This document shows, in pieces, positions 25,362-32,163 of a DNA stretch of 43,302 nucleotides. Position 1 is the first letter of the stretch. Each line of letters starts with the position of its first letter. The position numbers were made by a program, and so were the translations under genes. The notes under the pieces were generated by a model. It did not search any database. It saw only the letters and a list, made by a program, of their open reading frames with translations, and was not told where the DNA came from. Source of the stretch: CAYSUS01 sp964434165 (lineage in GTDB: Bacteria; Planctomycetota; Planctomycetia; Pirellulales; Thermoguttaceae); the NCBI GenBank assembly GCA_964434165.1, contig CAYSUS010000063.1, positions 1-43,302 on the forward strand. The letters are read 5' to 3'.

Positions 25362-27653
25362 ATGTTCCGCTGGTCCCTCGACCCTGTCGCCGGAAGCTAC
25401 CTGGTCGCGTTGATCTTCGCGCTGGCCCTGCTGGGGCTGCTTGCCCTGGGGCCGCCGCGGGGCAAGGTGTCGGGCAGGAGCCGGGCGGCGCTGCTCGCCC
25501 TTCGCGCGATCGCCGTGGTGATGGTCCTGCTGGCCATGCTGCGACCCACGCTGGTCTATACCGAGATGAAGAAGCAGGAGGCCACGCTGGTCGTGTTGGC
25601 CGACAAGTCGCGGAGCATGTCCGTGCCCGACGGCATTGGCGGCAAGACCCGTTACGCCACGCTGATCGAGACGCTCCAGGCGGCCCGGCCCGGCTTTCGT
25701 CAGGTGGCCGAGGATTTTGAGTTGAAGGCCTTCGCTTTCGACGCCCGGCTGCATCCGCTGGAGTTGGACGACGGCCAGGTGATCCTGCCCGAGACCCCCG
25801 ACGGCGACCAGACGGCGATCGGCGCCAACCTCCAGGACGTGCTGGCCCGCGAGGCGGGCAAGCGACTGCTGGGCGTGCTGCTGATGAGCGACGGCTCGCA
25901 GCAGGCGCGGGCGCCGCGCGACGAGCCCGCGCAGACCGCGGCCGCGCGCCTGAAGGGGCTGGGCTTCCGGCTGTACACCCTGCCCTTCGGCACGTCGCGG
26001 GGGCTGGGCGAGGCCAAGGACGTGCGCCTGACCGATCTCCGCGTCAGTCCCACCGTGTTCGTCAAGACCGAGCTGACCGTCTCCGGCGACGTCCAGATCG
26101 ACGGCTACGTGAACCGGCCGATCGCCGTGAAGCTGCTTTTCGAGTCGGAGCCGGGCAAGATGGAGGAGGTCGCCCGGCAGGAGATCGAGGCCACCGCCGA
26201 CGGCCAGCGGATCCCCGTCGATCTGACCTACGAGCCCGAGGTGGCCGGGGAGTACAAGGTCGCCTTGCAGGTCGAGGGGCAGCGCGGCGAGCTGGTCACC
26301 ACGAACAACGAGCTGAGCACGTTCGTGCACGTGCTCAAGGGCGGGCTGAACGTGCTCTACCTGGAGGGAACGCCCCGGCGTGAGATGAAATGGGTGCTCC
26401 GTGCCTTGGAGGCCTCGCCGAACATCAAGGTCGATTTCCACCTCATCCGCCGCGACGCCGCCGTGCCGATCGAGCAGGGGCCGCGGCAGGCGTTCCTGCG
26501 TCCGGCGGACCTGGATCTCGACGAGGCGTTTCGGCCCGGCAAGTACGAGGTCTACGTCTTGGGCGATCTCGACTCCGCGGCCTTCTCCCGCGAGGAGCTG
26601 AAGCGCCTGGCCGAGGCGGTCTCCAGGGGGGCGGGTCTGGTCATGCTGGGCGGGTTCCACAGCTTCGCGCCTGGCGGTTGGGGCCAGACGCCGCTGGCCA
26701 ACGTCCTGCCTGTGGCCATGGACCGGTTCGCCCGGCAGCGGTTTGGCGAGAAGATCCGCGAGGACGTGCATCTCCGCGGTCCGCTCCGCATGCGCCCGAC
26801 CGCCGTGGGACTGATCAGTTACACCCTGTCGCTGGCCGCGGGACGCGAGGCCAACGCCGCGGCCTGGGCGAACCTGCCGCCCCTGGACGGAGCGAACCAG
26901 TTGGGGCCTCCTTCGCCGGGCGCCCTCACGCTGGCGGCCGATGCCGAGGGCCGGCTGCTGCTTGTCTCGCACTACTTCGGGCGAGGTCGCGTGATGGCCT
27001 TCGCCGCCGACTCGACCTGGCGGTGGTGGATGCGGGGCTTCGAGGATCAGCACAAGCGCTTCTGGCGTCAGATGATGCTCTGGCTGGCGCGCAAGGACGA
27101 GTCGAGCGAGGGCAACGTCTGGGTCCGGCTCCAGCCGCGGCGTTATGCGCCCGGCGACCGTGTGGAGTTCACCGTGGGGGCCGAAGACGCCTCGGGCGAG
27201 CCGGTTGCCGAGGCGAAGTTCCAGGCCCAGGCCGTGCTGCCCGACAACACCCGCGAAGATGTGCAACTCGTGGCCGGCCAGTCGGGCCTCGCCGGCACGT
27301 TCTCCGCTACCGAGGAGCCTGGCGATTACACGATCGAGGTCACGGCCTCGGCCGCGGGGCAGCCCCTGGGCAACGCCCGGGCCCGGTTTCTCGTGTTCCG
27401 GCAGGACATGGAACTGGACAACGCGGCGGCCGACGTGGGCGTGATGGAGAACCTCGCCGCGCAGACCGGCGGCGAGTCGCTGGCCCCCGAGCAGTTGCCC
27501 GAGCTCCTTGAGCGGCTCCTTTCCGAGAGCGTCGCGCTCGAGGTGGAGCAGATGCGCAAGCTGACCTTCTGGGATACCTGGCCCTTCTTCCTGGCATTCG
27601 TCGCCGTCCTGGGGGTGGAGTGGTACCTGCGCAAGCGCTGGGGTCTGGTCTGA
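25362..27653 (+). CDS. VWA-domain membrane protein (BatA/amidotransferase-like)
   Basis: A 763-residue membrane protein. Two N-terminal helices (about 13-30 and 45-62) are followed by a von Willebrand A domain whose metal site looks complete: DKSRS (DxSxS), Thr in DGDQTAIGANL, and Asp in LLMSDGS. A beta-sandwich region and a segment like a glutamine amidotransferase (around VLYLEGTPRREMKWVLRAL) follow. The C-terminal helix reads TWPFFLAFVAVLGVEWYLRKR. In other planctomycetes this architecture is found near MoxR ATPases, suggesting a role in envelope protein assembly or stress. It stands divergently from the cyclase-fold gene, with no MoxR gene in the window. Confidence 0.83.
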   Translation: MFRWSLDPVAGSYLVALIFALALLGLLALGPPRGKVSGRSRAALLALRAIAVVMVLLAMLRPTLVYTEMKKQEATLVVLADKSRSMSVPDGIGGKTRYATLIETLQAARPGFRQVAEDFELKAFAFDARLHPLELDDGQVILPETPDGDQTAIGANLQDVLAREAGKRLLGVLLMSDGSQQARAPRDEPAQTAAARLKGLGFRLYTLPFGTSRGLGEAKDVRLTDLRVSPTVFVKTELTVSGDVQIDGYVNRPIAVKLLFESEPGKMEEVARQEIEATADGQRIPVDLTYEPEVAGEYKVALQVEGQRGELVTTNNELSTFVHVLKGGLNVLYLEGTPRREMKWVLRALEASPNIKVDFHLIRRDAAVPIEQGPRQAFLRPADLDLDEAFRPGKYEVYVLGDLDSAAFSREELKRLAEAVSRGAGLVMLGGFHSFAPGGWGQTPLANVLPVAMDRFARQRFGEKIREDVHLRGPLRMRPTAVGLISYTLSLAAGREANAAAWANLPPLDGANQLGPPSPGALTLAADAEGRLLLVSHYFGRGRVMAFAADSTWRWWMRGFEDQHKRFWRQMMLWLARKDESSEGNVWVRLQPRRYAPGDRVEFTVGAEDASGEPVAEAKFQAQAVLPDNTREDVQLVAGQSGLAGTFSATEEPGDYTIEVTASAAGQPLGNARARFLVFRQDMELDNAAADVGVMENLAAQTGGESLAPEQLPELLERLLSESVALEVEQMRKLTFWDTWPFFLAFVAVLGVEWYLRKRWGLV

Positions 27654-27762
27654 GACGCGGTTTCGGAGTCGGGCCGGGACGTGACGCCGCGTAAACCCTG
27701 CGCGCGGCGGCCAGATCGCGCAACCTGCCCGGCGTCGGCCAGCGACGGGCGGCGAAGAAGGC

Positions 27763-28683
27763 TCACGACCCTCCTTTCGCCGCATCGCGCCCGGACTGCT
27801 TCGCCTTGCGAAGCGCCGCGTCGGCCGCGGCGAGCACCTCGGAAGGAGAGGGCTGGGGAACCGCGGGCGCGTTGCCCGAGGTTGCCATGTCGCCCGCCAC
27901 GGGGAGCTGCGGCAGCACGTGGCAGCCTGCGCTGGCCGTCGTGCTGGGCTGGCCCCGGCTCTGGAGCGCCGCTGGAATCGCCCGGCGCACGCGCTCCACC
28001 ACTCGGGCCGCGGTCTCCTCGTCCGGCACCCATAGGAGCATCCCGAACTCGTCACCGCCCAGCCGGGCGACGAAGTCGTCGCCCCGCAGCCCGCCGCGAA
28101 TCACCGCGCCGCTCTGGCGCAGCACGTCGTCGCCGGCCGGATGCCCGTGCTGATCGTTGATTTCCTTCAGCCGGTCCACGTCGAGCATGGCCGCGCACAG
28201 GCGCCGGGGCGAGCCACGGGCCTCGAGCAGTCGTGCATGAAGCGTCCGGTCCCACGCCCGGCGGTTCGGAAGCCCGGTCAGGGGATCGGTCAAGGCCTCG
28301 GCCCGTAGCCGCTCGACCAGACCTTGACCCTCGAATTGACGGCGGCGCAGCCGTGCGATCTGGGCCAGCAGGCTGCAAGCCAGTCGCAGTTCCCGGGCGG
28401 TGAAGTCCACTGGCAGGGTCGCGTCGCAGGCGGCCACGGAGCCGACGCGGAGCACGGCCGAGAGCTCCGCCGACCCGCGTGCCGAGGGCTCGCGCGACGG
28501 ATCTTCCTGCCCGGAGGTCGGGTCCGAATCGGTCACGGTCACGTCGGGGAGCACGCCGTCGGGCAGGTCCGCGGAGTCGGTCCACACGCGGAACTCCTCG
28601 GGTCCGAGCATCGCCGCCCAATGGCTCGCTTGGCCAGGGTCGCGGGAGACGATCACAACGGCAATCGGGGGGGAGGCGGACAT
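27763..28683 (-). CDS. Diguanylate cyclase (GGDEF) with receiver-like N-terminus
   Basis: A 306-residue protein. Residues 130-300 form a GGDEF domain with DPLTGLPNRRAW, the substrate-side LDVDRLKEINDQHGHPAGDD, and an intact active-site GGDEF at 209-213. The product-inhibition I-site RxxD is present at 200-203, five residues before it. It should make cyclic di-GMP and be feedback-inhibited. The N-terminal 50 residues resemble a response-regulator receiver but lack a clear phospho-acceptor pattern. About 30 residues before the end are Pro/Ser-rich. It is divergent from pyrB, with both predicted -10 boxes within 22 bp. Confidence 0.86.
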   Translation of the reverse strand: MSASPPIAVVIVSRDPGQASHWAAMLGPEEFRVWTDSADLPDGVLPDVTVTDSDPTSGQEDPSREPSARGSAELSAVLRVGSVAACDATLPVDFTARELRLACSLLAQIARLRRRQFEGQGLVERLRAEALTDPLTGLPNRRAWDRTLHARLLEARGSPRRLCAAMLDVDRLKEINDQHGHPAGDDVLRQSGAVIRGGLRGDDFVARLGGDEFGMLLWVPDEETAARVVERVRRAIPAALQSRGQPSTTASAGCHVLPQLPVAGDMATSGNAPAVPQPSPSEVLAAADAALRKAKQSGRDAAKGGS

Positions 28684-28713
28684 AAGCGATCCATGCAGGG
28701 AGTTGGGTAGTGC

Positions 28714-28742
28714 TTGCAGTATTCTAATCTCCGTCCTAGAAT
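28714..28742 (+). promoter_or_regulatory. Predicted promoter of pyrB
   Basis: TTGCAG and TAGAAT (5 of 6) are separated by exactly 17 bp. The predicted leader before the pyrB ATG is about 130 nt. Confidence 0.5.
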
Positions 28743-28749
28743 CTGCCCG
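28721..28749 (-). promoter_or_regulatory. Predicted promoter of the diguanylate cyclase gene
   Basis: On the minus strand a TAGAAT box (plus-strand 28721-28726) lies 37 bp upstream of the start codon, with a weak -35 (CGGGCA) at 17 bp. It overlaps the pyrB promoter, so the two genes may compete for polymerase. Confidence 0.4.
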
Positions 28750-28809
28750 AGGCCGCGAGGGTCGTGCGGGGAGGTCGGGCCCCCGGCCTGCGCTGAAGTC
28801 TCCTTCGCC

Positions 28810-28832
28810 CTCTGCCTCTCCGGGGGGCAGAG
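28810..28832 (+). promoter_or_regulatory. Hairpin in the pyrB leader
   Basis: CTCTGCC and GGCAGAG form a 7-bp stem with a 9-nt loop, followed by CTTTGC. It lies between the predicted promoter and the pyrB start. It has the shape of an attenuator hairpin but a very weak T tract, and no PyrR-type anti-terminator was recognised. Confidence 0.35.
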
Positions 28833-28878
28833 CTTTGCATCTCTCGCCGGACCGCGCCAGAACGGACCTCTTACGCCG

Positions 28879-29838
28879 ATGTGCACCGACCCGATCCAGC
28901 GGCTGGGACCGCCCCCCGGCTGGTGGCACCGCGAGCATCTTCTGGGTCTGGAGGACCTTTCCGCCGAGGAGATCACCTGTATCCTCGATAAGGCGTTTCT
29001 CCTCAAGCAGTTGGTGAGCGAAGGTCAGAAGCGGATTCCCGTTCTGGCCGGCACCACCTGCTGCAACCTGTTCTTCGAGAACTCCACGCGCACGCGGACC
29101 AGCTTCGCGTTGGCCGCGCGCCGCCTGGGCGCCGATTCTGTGGACTTCTCGGCCACCACCAGCAGCCTCTCCAAGGGGGAGACGGTCATCGACACGGCCA
29201 AGAACATCGAGGCGATGGGCATCGACGCGGTGGTCGTGCGGCACCGCACGCCCGGCACGCCGCACCTGTTGGCCGACAACCTGGGATGCTGCGTGATCAA
29301 CGCCGGCGACGGGCCGCACGAGCATCCCACGCAGGGCCTCCTGGACATCATGACCATCCGCCAGTTGCGGGGCCGGATCGAGGGACTGACCGTCGCTTTG
29401 GTCGGCGACATCGCGCACAGCCGCACCGCCCGGTCGAACATCTGGGGCTTGAAGACGCTCGGCGCCAACGTGATCGTGTGCGGCCCTTCGACCCTGGTCT
29501 CCACGCGGTGGCGCGAGCTGGGCGTGGAGGTCTCGTACAGCCTCGACGAGATCATCCCCCGCTGCGACGTGTTGAACCTGCTCCGCATCCAGTTCGAGCG
29601 CCAGTCGCGGCGTCCGTTTCCGTCGGTCCGCGAGTACGCCCATCTGTACGCCATGAACCGCGAGCGCATGGCCCGCACCAAGCCCGACATCCTGATCATG
29701 GCCCCCGGGCCGATCAACCGCGGCGTGGAGGTCACGGCCGAAGTGGCCGACGGACCGCAGTCCGGCATCCTCGACCAGGTGATCAACGGCGTGGCCGTGC
29801 GCATGGCCGTCCTGTGGCTGATGATGTCGAGAAGCTAG
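28879..29838 (+). CDS. pyrB: Aspartate carbamoyltransferase catalytic chain
   Basis: A 319-residue enzyme joining carbamoyl phosphate and aspartate, the committed step of pyrimidine synthesis. The carbamoyl-phosphate site FFENSTRTRTSFALAARR is complete. The second block is HPTQGLLD, and GDIAHSRTARSN is the hinge/aspartate-domain block. The length is typical of a catalytic chain. No regulatory chain (pyrI) follows. The start lacks a strong ribosome binding site; ATG 28879 was chosen because the family N-terminus begins near HLLGLEDLSAEEI. pyrC follows 168 nt later on the same strand, after an intergenic hairpin. Confidence 0.94.
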   Translation: MCTDPIQRLGPPPGWWHREHLLGLEDLSAEEITCILDKAFLLKQLVSEGQKRIPVLAGTTCCNLFFENSTRTRTSFALAARRLGADSVDFSATTSSLSKGETVIDTAKNIEAMGIDAVVVRHRTPGTPHLLADNLGCCVINAGDGPHEHPTQGLLDIMTIRQLRGRIEGLTVALVGDIAHSRTARSNIWGLKTLGANVIVCGPSTLVSTRWRELGVEVSYSLDEIIPRCDVLNLLRIQFERQSRRPFPSVREYAHLYAMNRERMARTKPDILIMAPGPINRGVEVTAEVADGPQSGILDQVINGVAVRMAVLWLMMSRS

Positions 29839-29850
29839 CGGAGGGAATCC

Positions 29851-29955
29851 GAAGCAAATCCGAATGGCGGAAATCGCACAAGCTTCTGCGCCGCTTCGAG
29901 CATTCGCGTTTCGGATTACTGCTTTGCTTCGACATTCGATATTCGACATTCGGGT
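29851..29955. repeat. A/T-rich gapped inverted repeat between pyrB and pyrC
   Basis: GAAGCAAATCCGAA at 29851-29864 pairs with TTCGGATT (29910-29917) and TTTGCTTC (29923-29930) with a short insertion. A run of ATTCGATATTCGACATTCGG follows. The composition is much more A/T-rich than the genes. It belongs to the same loose family as 39491-39641 and 42267-42336. Confidence 0.6.
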
Positions 29956-30006
29956 TTCCTGTAAGAACCGGGTGTAATCTAACCTCCCAAACAGCCCTCC
30001 CGCACC

Positions 30007-31287
30007 ATGTCTCGAGTCCTCATCCAGAACGGCCGCGTCATCGATCCCAGCCAGAGTATGGACCGCGTGGCCAGTCTGCTCATCGGGGACGGGCGGATCG
30101 CCGCCTTCGACGTCGCTCCGGACGCGGACATGCAGGTCCTCGACGCCGCGGGCAGGATCGTGGCCCCGGGCTTGATCGACATGCACGTCCATCTCCGCGA
30201 GCCGGGACGCGAGGAGGACGAGACCATCGAGACCGGCACGGCCGCCGCCCTGGCCGGAGGATTCACCTCCATCGCCTGCATCCCCAACACCGAGCCCCCG
30301 GTCGATACCCAGGGGACCGTGGCCTTCATCCGCCACCAGGCCTCCGTCGCCGACAACTGCAACTTGTTCGTCGTGGCCTGCGTGAGCCAGAACCGCGAGG
30401 GCAAGTACCTGGCCGAGATGGGCCAGTTGGTCGAGGCCGGCGCCGTGGCCTTCACCGACGACGGGGCTCCGATCTCCGATCCCGAGCTGATGCGACGGGC
30501 TTTCGAGTACTGCCTGATGTTCGATACGCCCGTGCTCAACCACGCCGAGATCCTCGAGCTGACCCAGGAAGCCGTGATGCACGAGGGGCTCGTGTCGATG
30601 GTCCTGGGCCTGACCGGCATGCCGGCGGCCAGCGAGGACGTGATGACCAGCCGCGATATCGCGCTGGCCGAGGCCACCGGCGGCCGGCTCCACGAGATGC
30701 ACGTCTCCACGATGAACAGCGTGGAGGCCATCCGCCGTGCGAAGCGGCGGGGCGTGCGCGTCACGTGCGAGGTCACGCCCCATCATCTCACGCTCACCGA
30801 CGAGTGCCTCCGCTCGTTCAACTCGAACTACAAGATGAACCCGCCCCTGCGCGGCCAGGAGCACGTCGACGCCTGCATCGCCGGCCTGAAGGACGGCACG
30901 ATTGACGTCATCGCCAGCGACCACGCCCCGCACTCCCTGGAGAAGAAGCTCCGCGAGCTGGATCAGGCCCCGTTCGGCGTGGTCGGATTGGAGACGACCG
31001 TCGGCGTGGTCGCTACGAAGCTCATTCAGCCGGGCATCCTCGACTGGCCCACGGTGATCGAGAAGATGACGGTCAACCCGGCCCGGATTCTCGGCATCGC
31101 CAAGGGCACGCTCCAGATCGGAGCCGACGCCGACGTGACGATCATCGACCCCGACGCGGAGTGGACCGTGGACCCGGCCGAGTTCCGCTCCAAGAGCCGC
31201 AACACGGCCTTCGACGGCTGGAGGCTCAAAGGCCGCGCCGAGACGGTGATTGTGGGAGGGAAGGTCAAGTTCGCCCGCAGGGCTTAG
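30007..31287 (+). CDS. pyrC: Dihydroorotase
   Basis: A 426-residue class I dihydroorotase closing carbamoyl-aspartate to dihydroorotate. The metal ligands HxH lie in DMHVHLREPG, further ligands in PHHLTLTDE, and the catalytic Asp in SDHAPH. The substrate segment SNYKMNPPLR is present. Class I enzymes often associate with aspartate carbamoyltransferase, which fits the adjacent pyrB. A 168-nt gap with an inverted repeat separates the two, so read-through rather than coupling is expected. Confidence 0.94.
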   Translation: MSRVLIQNGRVIDPSQSMDRVASLLIGDGRIAAFDVAPDADMQVLDAAGRIVAPGLIDMHVHLREPGREEDETIETGTAAALAGGFTSIACIPNTEPPVDTQGTVAFIRHQASVADNCNLFVVACVSQNREGKYLAEMGQLVEAGAVAFTDDGAPISDPELMRRAFEYCLMFDTPVLNHAEILELTQEAVMHEGLVSMVLGLTGMPAASEDVMTSRDIALAEATGGRLHEMHVSTMNSVEAIRRAKRRGVRVTCEVTPHHLTLTDECLRSFNSNYKMNPPLRGQEHVDACIAGLKDGTIDVIASDHAPHSLEKKLRELDQAPFGVVGLETTVGVVATKLIQPGILDWPTVIEKMTVNPARILGIAKGTLQIGADADVTIIDPDAEWTVDPAEFRSKSRNTAFDGWRLKGRAETVIVGGKVKFARRA

Positions 31288-31299
31288 AGCCAGTCGCGG

Positions 31300-31330
31300 G
31301 ACTTCCGGAGTCTTGAAGACTTCGGAAGTC
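31300..31330. repeat. Palindromic intergenic repeat, copy 2
   Basis: GACTTCCGGAGTC and GACTTCGGAAGTC form 13-bp arms with one mismatch around a 5-nt loop, directly after pyrC. It is closely related to the elements at 2655-2683 and 32091-32121. Confidence 0.7.
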
Positions 31331-31344
31331 TGCGATGTTGTGAG

Positions 31345-31409
31345 GAAGCGGAAGGCTCTCGGAGAGAGCCTGATACAGAAGCGGACGGCTCTCGGAGAGA
31401 GGCTGCTAC
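31345..31409 (+). repeat. Tandem 32-bp hairpin repeats before the NYN gene
   Basis: Two copies (31345-31376 and 31378-31409) agree at 29 of 32 positions. Each contains GGCTCTC-GGA-GAGAGCC or a slightly weakened version, so each can fold into a 7-bp hairpin. The second ends only 8 nt before the start codon of the NYN-domain gene, in the place of its ribosome binding site. Confidence 0.6.
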
Positions 31410-31417
31410 GGTCAGCC

Positions 31418-32074
31418 ATGCCCACGCTCATCGACGGCTACAACCTCCTCCATGCACTCGGGTGGATCGATCCGTCGCGCGAGGCCGGGGACCTCCGGCG
31501 GGCCCGCGCCGCCCTGGTCCGCCGGGTGCGGCGGTCGCTGCCGGCCGAGGAGGTCGCCCAGACCACGATCGTGTTCGACGCGTCGGACGCCCCGCCTGGT
31601 GCGCCGCAGGAGTTCCGCGACCGCGGGCTGGCGGTCCGATTTGCGGCGGGCTACGAGGACGCCGACGCGATGATCGAGGAGTTGATCCGCGCGGCGCCCG
31701 ACCCCCAGCGGCTGACGGTCGTGTCCAACGACCGCCGCATCCAGCGCGCGGCTCGCCGCCGCAAGGCCACGCCCCTGGGCTGCGAGGAGTGGCTCGACCG
31801 GATCGAGCGGGGAGGCCCCCGGCGGCCGCCCCGGAAGGCGGACGAGTCGCCCCCGTCCCAGGAGAAGCTGGCCGCGGAAGAAGTGGCCTACTGGCTGGCC
31901 GAGTTCGGCGATATAACGAGCGAGGTTTTCGAGCCCTCGAGAGAGGACGACACGGTGTGCGCCGAGGAACCCGCGGACGAGGACCCCTCGGGCGGCAAGC
32001 TGTCGGCGGACGAGCTCCACGAAATGGATGACCCGTTTCCGCCCGGATATGGCGAAGACCTGGACGAGAGGTAA
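31418..32074 (+). CDS. NYN/YacP-type RNA-binding protein, possible nuclease
   Basis: A 218-residue protein. The first 130 residues form a NYN (PIN-like) domain: LIDGYNLLHAL at the N-terminus, VFDASDAPPG, an acidic DADAMIEELI, and VSNDRRIQRAARRR. These hold the conserved acidic residues of the fold. The relative YacP/Rae1 of Bacillus cuts mRNA on the ribosome, so a similar role is possible. The remaining 90 residues are acidic and low complexity. ATG 31418 has no clear ribosome binding site and is preceded by tandem hairpins. It lies between pyrC and the acyltransferase fusion on the same strand. Confidence 0.83.
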   Translation: MPTLIDGYNLLHALGWIDPSREAGDLRRARAALVRRVRRSLPAEEVAQTTIVFDASDAPPGAPQEFRDRGLAVRFAAGYEDADAMIEELIRAAPDPQRLTVVSNDRRIQRAARRRKATPLGCEEWLDRIERGGPRRPPRKADESPPSQEKLAAEEVAYWLAEFGDITSEVFEPSREDDTVCAEEPADEDPSGGKLSADELHEMDDPFPPGYGEDLDER

Positions 32075-32090
32075 CTTACTATTTGGGTAA

Positions 32091-32121
32091 GACTTCCGAA
32101 GTATTCGCGACTTCGGAAGTC
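32091..32121. repeat. Palindromic intergenic repeat, copy 3
   Basis: A perfect 12-bp inverted repeat: GACTTCCGAAGT (32091-32102) and ACTTCGGAAGTC (32110-32121), with a 7-nt loop. It lies between the NYN gene and the acyltransferase fusion gene. Confidence 0.75.
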
Positions 32122-32163
32122 TGGGGGATTGTCCTCAAAACCGCGCTTGTGTCGAGGGTGCCC

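Noticed and set aside
25350..28055. A 901-residue minus-strand ORF opposite the VWA gene
   Set aside because: Shadow of the VWA protein, whose MIDAS motif and helices are on the plus strand.
28684..31431. Upstream extension of the diguanylate cyclase frame over pyrB and pyrC
   Set aside because: The extension is antisense to well-defined pyrB and pyrC; the cyclase is complete from 28683.
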